Shown piece by piece: positions 9,704 through 20,718 of a stretch of 30,433 nucleotides of DNA (position 1 is the first letter of the stretch; each line of letters starts with the position of its first letter). The notes under the pieces are model-generated. The model was given only the letters and a program-made list of their open reading frames with translations, did no database searches and was not told where the DNA came from. Source of the DNA: Haplosporangium gracile (taxonomy: Eukaryota > Mortierellomycota > Mortierellomycetes > Mortierellales > Mortierellaceae). The stretch lies in the NCBI GenBank assembly GCA_015499985.1, contig JAAAUF010000284.1, positions 7,578 through 38,010 on the forward strand. Direction: 5' to 3'. The position numbers and the translations under genes were made by a program.

Positions 9704-10675
9704 TCAGATATCAGATTGGATTGCAGCAGCAGTAGTCGTCGAGTGAGAGGTTGAAGGGCGAGGATAGGCACCCTTCCAGAAATCAAGTCCCTTCTCGTCT
9801 TCATTGATTTGAGCAGGAGGACTCGGGCATGGTGCCTGCTGTTGAAGCTGTTGTTGAGCTCCGGTGTTGGCTCGCTGAGAACTGGCGTTAGATTGTGCTG
9901 TGGGTTGTGAGGGGCACTGCTGCTGCGTTGGTGGTTGAGTGCCTTGAGGAAAATAGCCAGGCATAGCGATCAGCGATGGGAATGGCGTCTGACCAGCAGG
10001 ACCCTATCAGAAGCACAAGTATGAACAAAGGTATTAGGGTGCACGGGTCAGTTAAATTTGTGCCTGAAATGGATTTCAACTTCATGAGAATGCGGTTTTT
10101 TTTATACCTTCTTGTAGACATACGAGATCCTATCTAATGATTGCGGAGCACCAAAGATACCCTCACCCATGCTCCATTCTACAAGAACCGACAAATATTC
10201 AAGGTGATGAAAGAAGCGCGTTAGAAGCTCTGAAACGAGAGAGGGCTAGATAGTACAAACAAGAAGGCACATTGCTTCCTTACCGTTTGACATGGTATTG
10301 CCGATAGTTGCCTGAGGGCCATCCCAGTGTCCGTTTCTACATGTTTGATAAGAGAAAGACACGCCTTATTAGACCCGATCTTGTTCATGACAAAAATGTA
10401 CCCTCGATGGGCGGCCAATAGTCCGGCGTGCCCACCTTGGCATGTGGATGCTCTTGAAGGGACGCTTACGGCCTGTTGGGGACATGACGTTGAATCCAGG
10501 ATCGCGCTCCTCTATTACTCGTAAAACAAAAGAGAAAGAACCTGCGTTAGTGTTTCTGGAAAAGTTGACTTTCATACATTAGGTCCTCAACATTTTGTTA
10601 CAGAAAGTTTACTTACCACGATCGAACCAGTGAACGGATAGCTTTCGGTTGAATTGTTGCTGTTGCTGCTGTTGA

Positions 10676-10715
<40 letters not shown>

Positions 10716-10725
10716 GACCCAGCAT
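9704..10725 (-). CDS. Unrecognised Q-rich small protein, five exons
   Basis: Five exons (10725-10617, 10511-10436, 10336-10284, 10178-10108, 10003-9704) join without phase error to 202 residues. I do not recognise the family. After MLGQ comes a poly-Gln run, then a compact, conserved-looking core of about 80 residues built from KLSVHWFDRG, FNVMSPTGRKRPFK, NGHWDGPQATIGNTM and GEGIFGAPQSLDRISYVYKK. It is rich in aromatic and glycine residues, with no membrane segment or signal peptide. The C-terminal 90 residues are Gln/Pro/Ser-rich and end near GLDFWKGAYPRP. The four introns are nearly the same size (105, 99, 105 and 104 nt). The ATG at 10725 was chosen because no in-frame ATG precedes it. Exon structure supports a real gene; function is unknown. 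Confidence 0.7.
10678..10716 (-). repeat. (CAA)13 microsatellite encoding poly-Gln
   Basis: Thirteen perfect TTG units on the plus strand encode a pure CAA poly-Gln run near the N-terminus of the unrecognised protein. Uninterrupted repeats of this length are prone to length variation between strains. Confidence 0.9.
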
Positions 10726-12016
10726 TGTTTTGTTTGAGATTAGATGTAGTGTTACAAAGGTAAGGTAAAACGTTGAAAGTAGATGACAGGAACGAGCTGC
10801 TGAGAAAATCAAGGAAAAGGAAGGAGGGGCAGCCCTGAGAATATATATGTGTTCGAGGCGAGGAGGTTTCGGCGCAGTCCATCATCGTCCAGTCGAAGAT
10901 TGGGTCCATTCCAACCTATGCTTCCAACAATTCACCCTCTTCCTCCTTTTCTCCCCCTCCTCCCTTCCTTTCTCTGTCCTTGACTCTTCGCTTCCCATTA
11001 TTATTATTTTTTTGATATGTTTTACCGTAATCCGTTTGTTATATGTTTCCGGGACAAACAAGAAACGTCTATTGTCTTCTGGACTAAATTGACCAACAGC
11101 AAGAGAGGGTCGGTCATATGTGGTGGTGGGTGGTGACGGATGATAGGTGACAAAGGCAAAGGACAGAGAAAGAGAGGTCCAAAATTATTGGGTGATTCTG
11201 GGATAAGCAGCACGTCGGACGCGTCTGTATTTCGTGTTTGTGTGTTCAAGTGTATCTGCTGGTAGTTCATTTCACCACCGTAACTTGATGAAGGAAATAA
11301 AAAAGAAAAAATGACCAGGTCTATTCATGCAGATCGAATGGCACTTACACACTATCGATGATGTGTCCTCGTCTTCGTTTTTTGTAAGAAGAGAATGTGA
11401 TAAGATCTTATCCTGCCGGGCCCTTCGGCGTTCCTAGTTCCTGAGAATGACAAGATTTCAACTGAAGACAGGTCATTTCACTGGTTTTATTTTCTCTTCT
11501 GCACTTCTTCGTCACAATCGTTTGCTCTCGTCTCGCTCGAGATGCAGGCAGGTCAGAGAACTGAGCGGGGTACATGTATGTGGTGTGAAATACCTAGGCT
11601 TCCATCCGCTTCCTCGCATCAAAGCAGATGTGGAGCATTGTGAAATGTGGATGTGGGAAAGCAACAAGACTGATTGTGGTAGACGACCGACCTCGTTGTA
11701 GTCTTCAATGCGAAACAAGTCCTCGTTCTCCTTTGTCCTACGGAAATCCTCCTACCTTTACTCAACCATCAATCCTTCTCAACCCCTTTTACAAATCCCT
11801 ATCTCGGCTTGCTTAGTGAAATGTGAATATCATAAACACCTAGGGCAAAACAAAAAGTATAAAATACGTTTGTTTTTTGCTTTCTCGTTTCTTTGTGAAT
11901 TGGGATGAGAATGGAGTTTTTTTTCGCATTGTATTTTTGTGTATCATTTTGATGTGTATTTTTTACGCGTTCTTTCAAAAATAAAAAGCGATATGATATC
12001 TCCTTCATCCTAATAT
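10726..12016. other. Intergenic region, no supported gene
   Basis: This 1.29 kb stretch lies between the start of the Q-rich gene and the stop of Cyp40, both on the minus strand. It should hold the promoter and leader of the former and the 3' UTR of the latter. Open frames at 11022-11270 and 11447-11701 lack motifs and plausible splice partners. A CT-rich plus-strand segment (about 10920-10995) and A/T-rich sequence (11860-11990) are the only compositional features. Confidence 0.45.
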
Positions 12017-13751
12017 CTATGCGAACATCTTGGCATAAGCCTTCTTCTCCTTATTCCGCTTAGCAGTCAACTTTGTCTGGACAGCCTCGAGCTCCCGAAG
12101 AACACCAGGGTCCTTGGGCGACAGCTTCTTAGCCTGTTCCAGATCAGCCTTGGCAGAGTCCAAATCGTTGATCTTCAAGTAGGCCGATCCACGACGGAAG
12201 AACGCCTTGGTCTTGTCAGCAACCGAGGGAAATTCGGCATCCATATCCAACACCGTCGTCATATCCTTGATCGTCACCTCGGGCCGATCAAGCTTCAATG
12301 CGCAGAAGCCCTTGTTAAGGTAGCAAGGAATTTTGACGGCGTAGAACTCCTTGACCAGCTCCGGTGCATCATCAGCATCAAAGACGGGCTTTTCGCTCAA
12401 GTACCGGATCGCCTTTTGGTACTTCTTTTGGGCCTTAGCGTAATCGCCTGCTTTGAAAAAGTTGTTTCCAAGTGTCTTCAGGCCCTGTGCAATCACAACC
12501 AAATCCTTGTCCTCCTTGGGTCCCTCATAATCCTCTATTATACGCAAATGACGATGCATTTAGTGTTTATATGGTGCAACGTTCCACAACAAGCGGTCAT
12601 TAAAAGAATCAAAAAGAATCCAATGCAGTTCTCTACATGGTACGTACCAGGCCAGTCGGCGTACTTGTCACCGGCATCAGGGGCAGCGATACCGTCATCC
12701 TCGCCCTCAGCCAACTCACCACAGTTAGCAATGATAACAGGCGACAAGGGAGCATCTCCGTTACCCTTGGGGGTCCTCTCAATCTCACGGACCACAGAGA
12801 TACCCTTCAGGACCTTTCCGAACACAACGTGCTTGCCATCCAAGTGAGGTGTAGGAACCGTGGTGACAAAGAATTGCGCTAATTGCATGTCAGATATGAG
12901 CAGATGTTTACTCTGTTAGATCTTCACGTCGTCTTCAAGCATTTTTCTGATCAAGAACAAAGACACGCCGAGATTAGTGCCAAGTTTGATGGGTCACGTA
13001 CAGCCGTTGGTGCCAGGTCCGGCATTGGCCATGGAAAGCAAGAAGGGCACATCGTGTTTCAAGTCAAAGTTCTCGTCCTCGAATTTGGCGCCATAGATCG
13101 ATTCGCCTCCAGTTCCGTTCTGGTTCGAGAAATCGCCTCCTTGGATCATGAAATTCTATAATCAAATTAATTCCATCAGTGAAAAATAATATCAGACCGC
13201 TAGACACTTGGTTTCAAAAGAATCAACCATTCATTCAATCAATGGCGCATCTCATAACGGAGTGAATACATACGGGAATGATGCGGTGGAAGGGGGCTTC
13301 CTTGTATGTCAACGGCTTGCCAGTGGTCTGTCCGATACCCTTCTCGCCTACACGAATGAATGATATAAATGAACGCGTAATTTGTCAATCAAACAAATCC
13401 ACAAGGTGCCCACGGTTTAAAACGACATCCAAAGAGGAGAGAGAGACCACTTAAAGAAGTTTACCTGTACAAAGAGCGCGGAAGTTCTCAGCAGTCTTGG
13501 GAACAACATCGGCAAACTATTTTCAAATTTGTCAAAAGTTTTAGTGCAAGGTATAAGCTCAAAGAACACATAACTACTTTTTTTTATTTTCAGGAACCGG
13601 GATAGTCCAGCCAGTTGGGCAAGGTGAACAAACAAGGGCGACGGGAGAAAGGTTTTGTTGTTGCTCGTTGGGGTCATACCAGCTCGAAGACAATGCGTCC
13701 GATGGGCTCCTGGCCGATGGTGATGTCAAAGTAAGTGCGGGGGTTTGGCAT
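12017..13751 (-). CDS. CPR6: Cyclophilin 40 (PPIase plus TPR co-chaperone)
   Basis: Six exons (13751-13680, 13516-13465, 13347-13274, 13155-13002, 12878-12648, 12534-12017) give 366 residues, near yeast Cpr6 (371). The N-terminal cyclophilin domain (about 1-175) has the catalytic Arg63, Phe68 and Gln71 in [14 protein letters not shown] and the GTNGSQFF motif. The position equivalent to Trp121 of cyclophilin A is His129 in [14 protein letters not shown], as in other Cyp40 proteins, which predicts weak cyclosporin binding. The C-terminal half carries TPR helices ([20 protein letters not shown], then further repeats) that bind the Hsp90 C-terminal MEEVD. It acts as a prolyl isomerase in cytosolic Hsp90 complexes. 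Exon phases are all consistent. The ATG follows AACTCACA. Confidence 0.96.
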
Positions 13752-14048
13752 TGTGAGTTATGTATTTGTGAGAGAATGAATGGGAGAGAAAGAAAGAAAG
13801 AAAAGTATACTCGTGCATGCAAAAGAACCTGAAAGAAAAAAAAACGAGCAACCACCAGAGACGTTTCTCGAAAACCGAACACTCATCACGTGCGGTACTG
13901 ATTGGACAATATTTGGTGGCGTCAACGCCTCGTATGCTTTTTTTATTATTTTGTGCATAGAGAAAAAATGTGAGGAGGTATGGAATGCATGATGGATGTT
14001 TTTGGATGGTCTAAGAGGGCATCTAATAAATCAAGATGGAGAAGTGGC
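13752..14048 (-). promoter_or_regulatory. Cyp40 promoter and RhoGEF 3' flank
   Basis: The gap carries a CACGTG palindrome at 13887-13892, an ATTGG (CCAAT box on the minus strand) at 13901-13905, and TTCTCGAA at 13865-13872, an inverted TTC/GAA pair resembling part of a heat-shock element, which would suit an Hsp90 co-chaperone. TTTATT at 13942-13947 (AATAAA on the minus strand) may end the upstream RhoGEF transcript about 100 nt after its stop. Confidence 0.45.
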
Positions 14049-17000
14049 TTACTCGTTCACGTTGAGACTCAAGCCATCAAAGATCTTGTTGGCAATCGTC
14101 TCGTCCTTGAATTGGAGCATGTAGATGATACTCATCTTCTCCTGAGGATTCTGCAGCGTAATCGCCAGCTTCTTGGGTCCCACCAACTCGAGACAATCCT
14201 GCTGCACAATGACACTGTCCAGAATCCGCTTCTGACTCGAGATCAGACCCACAAACAATCGCACATAACCCGAAGGCTTCTCCATCCGGATCTCGACCCG
14301 CGAGGCTCCCAAACTCATCCACTGACCATGATCTCCTGCCTGGAGAAGCAGCTTGCACTCGGCAGGTGGGTACATTGGCGTCAGCGTCTGCTTCACAACT
14401 TCCTTTTTGCGCACCTGAGTATTCTGAACGACTGTCGAGGCTAAACTCTGTCCACGCGACAGGACGGGCGAAGCCGACTTTTGCAAGCTGGGATCATACA
14501 GCGCACGGTCCTTGGTCCTCTGGAACGCCATGCAGAACTCTTCAGCCTCGCGTCCCGAGTTGAGTGCTACCAAGAACCACTGTACACTCGCTCCCATATC
14601 CATCGAGACACTGACATCGGTCTCGGAAGCACGGCGGAAACTGGTCGATTCGACAATCCAAGCGTTCAGAACCAGCTGACCGGACTCGTACGTCGTCACT
14701 GCCATCGCCAAGCGGTTGGCGGTCGTCAAGCGCAGCTCGACGTGGCAGTCATCGTCCTCCACCAGGGGATCCCAGATGTCGTCGCGCCATTGGAAGACAT
14801 CACAGGGCTTGGTCTTCAAAATGACCTCCTTGGCTGATGCGACATCACCCATTGCAACCACTTTTCCACGAGGGGCGCCAGGCTTAGCCATCATGGTGTT
14901 GTCCCTGCGCATACTCTATTCGCCATTATAGGTTGTCGTGTTAGCACAGAGAAACGATTTGTTAGCGACGTTAGAGTTGAAAGTATATGCGACTTTTTTA
15001 AAATAGCTGAAGGGTGCACGCAAAGCTCACCATGCGGTAGTTAGGGTTGTGTGGGGGACGTCCACCGCCGCCTGGAGACATCATGGGCCTGCCCATTCCG
15101 CCGTTAGGAGACATCATGGGCCTGAAGCCGGGTGAGGGCATGCCAGGCATCGGTCCGCCGCCACTGCCACCCATGGCCAGCATAGGGGGACGAGGACGAG
15201 GGCTCATAGCTCCACCAGGGTGTCCCTGGAATGAGGGTGACATGGGGCCGTTGTTGTGTAGACCACCTTGGAAGGTCGGCGACAGGGGTGAACCAGGACC
15301 CATAGGTCTCATAGGACGATTCTGAGTGTGATTCCTGCTCAACTGCTGCTGCTGTTGGTGGTTATTTTGTTGTTGTTGATGTTGCTGCTGCTGTTGCTGA
15401 GCCTTGTTGGAGTCCTGCTGTTGAGCATTGTTGACCTCGTCAATCCAGTCAAATTTCAACTGGTCCTCTAGAGTCCATAACCGTGCCTTGACTCTGTTGA
15501 CGATCGTCAGCTCGACCATGGGTTCTACAAATGACAACGATAATTTGTTAATATGTTGCAGTCCAAATGGCGATCAACACACCAAAAAAGAAACAAACTC
15601 ATATGACTTATGACTTACCATCCTCATCGACAGAGCAGTCCTTGGCAGAAACGTGTCGGATTGCCAGAGGAGGAAAGAGGAGCCAGAACATAGACTCGTC
15701 TCCCTCGGGAAGGTCATCGATCTCGTCCTGAGTCTTGATGCGGCAGATGAGCAGGAGGTCAGTTAAAAGGATGATGTATCCGTCGTTGAATCGTTCCTCG
15801 TCGCCGTTGTCTGTTGAGATGGTGAAGGCAAAGTCACCACGGATGAGGACGTCGCGCTCAATCAATGCCAAGGAGAGGGAGCATGCCTAGCAGGTTTGTT
15901 AGAATAAAACAAGAAAAAATATAATATTTTGATCCAATACGAGTGATAGGATAGTAGATGTTGGTGTTGCAGCGATAGTAGAGTAGATTCCAATAAGTCA
16001 CGGAGCGATATGATGCGATTTCGATTTGGATATGATGTTTGTGTGACCATCAAAATAGAGGGGTCGATAAAAAAGGATCAAGTGCATAAAAGAAGTGATC
16101 AGTGGTCAGTCAAAATGTTACACATTAAAGATCATCACTCTCCGATAACATATCTCTCCTAGTAATTCTTTTTTCTTTGCTTCCCGTATTTTTTTTTTTT
16201 CTTTTTGTCGCGTCATCCTTACCTTGGGCTGCATTGTAAAAAGATCCAAGACTCGGGATGTATCAAGCGATCTCTCCAACTCCATCATGGCCTCTGCGGT
16301 CCGGAGTGTGATGTTGCCGGCCTGCTGTTGCTGCTGGGGGCGATGGTTAGGCGACATGGGCGAAGGAGGCAATGCTGGAGAGCCATTGTAGTTGTTTCCT
16401 CCTCCTCCTCCTTGCTGTGGAGGGAATCCAGGCGAGGTCTGCTCAGTGGTGATTGGGGGCGAAGGAAGTGCGTGGCGCATGGCAGACATGCTAGAGATTC
16501 CAGAGAGAGCAGGGGAAGCAGGATGACGGGAAGTTCCTGGCACATCCACTGTAACAAAGCGCAAGATGGTGTCGATCCTCATGAAAGCCGCCTCCAGTGC
16601 GTCAAAGTCGGGCTTACCACGCTCTGACGAATCCAACAGCCTCTATGCTCGACGAGAATAGCATGCATATGTAATGGAGGGAGTGAGGGAGTTAACTTAT
16701 GGTCTCGCAAAATGATAACGTGTGCCGAAAAAAATTGCATTGGCATTTGCATTTGCATTTGGCTTACCATGTAGAGGCGTCGGTAGTAGTGCAGGCGGTC
16801 GATTGGTTTCATGAGAAAAGAGTCGAGCGTGACATGCTGGACTTGCTCAGCGGCGATTTCCTAATCATCAGCAAGGAGAACCAAACGAGCACCAATCTTG
16901 GATTAGTTTTTGCGTATGCTCCCTTTTTCAGCGCATGCACGAAAGGATCGAAAGAGGAAACATGAAAATCATTTGTCCTTATTATGCTTTCCCATGTCCC

Positions 17001-17459
17001 ATCCTCCCTCTTTCAAGAGTCCGTTGAGAGAGCGAGAGAGAGAAGTTTGTTTCTCTCCCTCTCTCTCGTTCTCTCTCCTTGTTCTCGTCTATTATTACGA
17101 ATATCTTTTTTCCCTGCTTCAACGAAATGAGCCACTTACTCCCAAGATATCCTGCAGGCGCGTGTTATTAATGATCTCAGGCCAATTGTCGAAATGAGGG
17201 ACATGGTTGCGACAGTAGTTAGAGTAGGCTGTCTCCATCGAATCGACGAACCACATGAGGACGCTACCGAGCTCCTTCATGACATCTGGGCTGGCCTTGA
17301 CATCAACCAGTTTCTTTGAGAACTTGCGGTTGACAGAGTAGATGTCCTCGATGTTCCTGAGGAGAATGTCGACCTCCTTGGGAGGAAAGTCGTCCTGAGT
17401 CCATCCTGCTGATACGCGCTGTTGTTGTTGTGGTTAATTATCGTAATTGTTGGATGATG

Positions 17460-17498
<39 letters not shown>

Positions 17499-18169
17499 TA
17501 TAGTTTGAAATGGTAATAAAAAACCGCCGAAGAAAGAAGAAAAATAATAAAAGTGTGGGTTAGGATGGATTCGATTGGAAAAAAGGAAAAACTGCAGGAC
17601 AGCGAAATTAAAAATAATTTTTGAGCTGCGTTCAATGCAGGAAGTGATCGTACGTACCTGAAGAAGGACCTTGAGATCCGCAACATACTCCTTCTCAGTG
17701 TCGACAAGGTCATCCAGTGGGTTCGGCGCCTTGGGCTGGTTAGGGAATGGCTGCTCAAATGGAGGGCGCTGTAACTGTTTATAAAGGCGATTGAAAAAAG
17801 GAAACAAATGGATGACTGTGAGTCGTCTATTCTTCAAGTACACTCGCAAAAAGGGTTCAGGCGGGGTTATGTATGTATTTATGATCGTGTAACGTATTTC
17901 TGTATATTTCTTACATGAGATGGAATGGCTCGCAGGGGGTGCTGATTGCCATAGCCTGCACCAGGGTGACGACCTCCAGAGTTGGGTCCGTCATTGCCGT
18001 TGTAGGGCTGTCAAATGAAAGAACGGAGGGGGATGAGAGAAAAGGAGAGGTGTGTTAGGTGATTTGTTGAATGAGGTCGATGGCCATGCTGAAAAGTGTG
18101 TACTGCTGTTTTATTTACCCTTTGTTGCAGTTGCATAGGGTTTTGCATGGGCCCCTGTTCTCGTTGCAT
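14049..18169 (-). CDS. RhoGEF (DH-PH) with two extra C-terminal PH-like modules
   Basis: Nine exons (18169-18119, 18007-17915, 17774-17658, 17418-17140, 16860-16768, 16642-16223, 15886-15619, 15524-15031, 14915-14049) join in phase to 893 residues. The DH domain (about 71-240) starts at DLVDTEKEYVADLKVLLQ and includes FLMKPIDRLHYYRRLY, the conserved helix that contacts Rho GTPases. A Ser/Pro/Gly/Gln insert (about 240-335) precedes a PH domain (about 357-473; RGDFAFTIS, DGYIILLTDLLLICR, and a closing Trp467). Residues 474-605 are Gln-rich, then Met/Pro/Gly-rich with several Ser-Pro sites. Two further beta-rich regions (about 640-740 and 790-888) look like PH/EVH1/RanBP1-type folds. It probably activates a Rho or Cdc42 GTPase in polarity or wall signalling. 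No CH or PB1 domain is seen, so it is not Cdc24. Confidence 0.87.
17464..17493. repeat. (GA)15 microsatellite in a RhoGEF intron
   Basis: Fifteen perfect GA units lie in intron 3 of the RhoGEF, about 45 nt upstream of its acceptor in transcript orientation. On the transcript this is (TC)n and may act as an extended polypyrimidine tract. Confidence 0.9.
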
Positions 18170-19548
18170 TGTGAGATGTTGTGCTAATGGCGATGATGAA
18201 GTGATGAGGGAAGAGAGAAAGAGACGTTACGAGGTAAAGTGAAGTGCGGTCGTTAAGGAAAGTGAGTCGTCAAGTAAGAAAGGAGAAGTAGAGAGGAAAG
18301 AGAACAACGGCTAAACAGAGAAACAATAAAGGAAGAGAGCTGCTGTAAAAAGGGAGGAAAGAAAATAGAGAAAGAGAAGGAGAGTCAGGAGGTGAGGAGG
18401 AAGAAGGAGAAGGGCGAGATTGGGTTGGTCGTTAAAGAGGAAGAAAAGTGTCGTTACAAAATAGAAGAAAGATTCGATTGGTTCAATGGAACACGTCGTG
18501 GCAATGCAAATATGTGCCTGAGGGGTGAAGAGGAGGGAGACGAGGAGAGGAGACAAAATGACAAAGTTCAAGTTGAAGTCAGTGAGACAGTAAAGAGAAG
18601 GAAAGGGAAAGGGAACGGGAAAGAAAAAGGGGAAGGGGAAGGGGAAGGGAAAAAGAAAGAATAAGGGAAAGTAGTTAAAAGGAAAGGAAGGTGGACGAGG
18701 GTAAGAGAGGGAAGGGTCAAAGAAGAAAAGAAGAAAGCAAAGAGCAAGAGAAAAGGACAATCTAATATGGGACTACAGAGGACGGATGAACGATTTGAAT
18801 GTACGAAAGTATGACACGGCCACTTTCACTTTCATTTAAAATTCCCCAGGAGACACCACAGGGCAAAGAGAAAAGTGAGCACCGGACTGGAGCACCATAC
18901 ATATGAACGACAAGCCAGCCAGGGTAAGGATGAAAGGGTGAGCATCGTGGCTGTAGGATTTAGAGCGGAGCATTTCACTCATGGATCCTGCAATTTATTT
19001 TGTGCTCTCGTCTTGATAAATAAATAACTTGTTTTCGCTCGTCGCTCGTCGCTCGGAGCATCCTATTCGCAAATGGTGCATTCACCCACCCTCTTAGTCC
19101 TTTTGTTTATTAGGTCCTAGTGGCTGCTATGCTTAAGCCATCGATGCACTAACTAATCTCCATCATCGTCTTTTTTTAATACAGAATGCAGCCTGCTTGC
19201 CCATGTATTCTATTCCAAGAACCAGGCTGGGATATAGGCTCCAAATGCCGTTCTTTCTTTCTCTGTCTCGTCATCCTCCTTGCACACACTCTTTCATACA
19301 CATTCCCAATCAAACAGATACCAACACAAACCATTGAACTACTACAGCACTCATGGTGGTACTCCCCTAGGCGCACCATATACCATCCTATGTCCAACAC
19401 TGGAGTCTTCCAGTATGAATACAATAACATGTTTTTACTAAACCCTGCGTCCTCCCTTTTCCAAATGCGACTCTATGAATAAATGTGTGGTGGTGTGATA
19501 ACAAAAAAAAATCGCCCTTCCTTTTAAATCCTGCTAGATACGTGATAT
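18170..19548. other. Intergenic region with long polypurine strand asymmetry
   Basis: No supported gene lies in this 1.38 kb between the RhoGEF start and the uL29m stop. From about 18190 to 18760 the plus strand is overwhelmingly purine, so the RhoGEF leader and promoter are polypyrimidine on the coding strand. The rest (18770-19548) is mixed; it holds a short GCTCGTC direct repeat near 19037-19055 and an open frame at 19186-19482 that I do not support. The uL29m 3' UTR lies at its right edge. Confidence 0.55.
18629..18649 (+). promoter_or_regulatory. Candidate G-quadruplex in the RhoGEF upstream region
   Basis: Four G runs (18629-18632, 18635-18638, 18641-18644, 18647-18649) separated by AA loops fit the canonical G3+N1-7 quadruplex rule. 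Three more GGG runs lie just before it (18605-18619). The G-rich strand is the template strand of the RhoGEF, about 460 bp upstream of its ATG. The sequence match is direct; folding and function are inferred. Confidence 0.5.
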
Positions 19549-20450
19549 TTAGGCAGAGACGGTCGACTCTGTTGACTTTGCTGCTGATGCTGCTGCTGTT
19601 GGTAATCCTGCGGGGGTCGAAACTTTGGTGTTGACAGCTGCCTCCTGTGCATTGGCGACTCTCTGCAATTTGGTGGCCTCAACCCAAGCCAAGCGACGCT
19701 CGTTCAACACAAACTTGACCCTTGCCATCGATTTTTGGCACTACAGAATGCAAGGAGAGCAAAACGAAAGTGAATTAATAAGTGATGCTCTTTTGCCATC
19801 GACTAATCGATGCCAGCTGGCAGATCAATGCACTCGAGCAATATACAAGTGTAACATGAACAATGGTGGCCTCTCTTTTCTCTTCTTTTTCTTCCCAGTT
19901 GCTCACCTTGATTTGACGACCCTTGTTGGAAAAGTACTGCTTGGAGATGTGGAAACGGCGGGCCTCCTCCTTCTGGGCAGCAAGGACATTGCGCTCCTTT
20001 AAGAGCACATACCACAACTTGTGAAGATCATCGAACGACTTGACACGAAGCTCACTGGCTCTCCATGCACGACCTAAGAGATAGGGCGAAAGTGAATGAA
20101 AGGGTCATGGATGTCAAATACGATCTGCAGCGTAGAATTCTTGACCGGATCAAGGTCCGCCCTCTGCTGTCCTTGGAGGCAATTTTCCAATATTGTATCC
20201 TATACACTCCTCCTTGACTTCCTGATGCTTGATAAATTTGAAAGGTGCACCATTGACGGCAGCACTAGTACACTGTCTGCGAGATCTCCTCCTGTTGTTC
20301 CTGTGTGTGGTGGACTGAATCCTTACCGGTCCATGACTTTTCTGTGGGGATGGATTTGCCATTCTCAAAGAACTCCTCGACACCCCTGGGACGGAATGCG
20401 AGCTGCTTGAGGCGGTTGAGGGCAGGGAACGATCGTGAGAAGAAGGACAT
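19549..20450 (-). CDS. MRPL4: Mitochondrial large-subunit ribosomal protein uL29m
   Basis: Three exons (20450-20327, 20073-19907, 19740-19549) give 160 residues. [33 protein letters not shown] and [19 protein letters not shown] are the signature of the uL29m family (human MRPL47, yeast Mrpl4). The basic, amphipathic N-terminus [19 protein letters not shown] fits a mitochondrial presequence. The protein sits near the polypeptide exit of the mitoribosome. At 160 residues it is shorter than human and yeast members; the C-terminal tail after the conserved core is an Ala/Ser/Thr-rich segment with no clear motif. The exon 1 codon split (Gly42) and exon 2/3 joins are in phase. It shares a 268-bp promoter with the LRR gene. 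The ATG follows CATCACAACA. Confidence 0.9.
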
Positions 20451-20718
20451 TGTTGTGATGTATTGTTGGGTCGTCCGAGGCTTGCTTGGCTGTCGAAAGT
20501 AAAGGATGTTTCGTTCCCGAAGAGCAAGTGTTCAGGGCCAGAGCGAGTTTGGGAAACGACTGCTTTGTAGGTCTCTCCTCGGGCTGCTTTCACAGGGTGG
20601 CTTATGAGAAGTAAACATTCAAAAATTCCAAGCATCCTTTTCTTTTTTTTTTTTGAGCTTCTTTTGGCACACCTCTCGACACACATACCCTCTCGAACAC
20701 AAGCAAGGATACGACAGG
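20451..20718. promoter_or_regulatory. Bidirectional promoter, uL29m / LRR protein
   Basis: This 268-bp gap lies between divergent starts. On the LRR side there is a T-rich tract at about 20637-20654 followed by a CT/CA-rich leader; the uL29m side carries CA-rich leader sequence next to the ATG. No TATA box is obvious in either direction. Confidence 0.5.

Noticed and set aside
10726..10812. N-terminal extension of the Q-rich protein to 10812
   Set aside because: The frame is open but begins with TTG and contains no ATG before 10725, so the ATG at 10725 is preferred.
19186..19482. 98-residue plus-strand open frame preceded by a good acceptor-like TTTAATACAG
   Set aside because: No recognisable motif, no convincing upstream exon, and an 84-residue frame overlaps it on the minus strand; it lies in an expected 3' UTR/intergenic zone.
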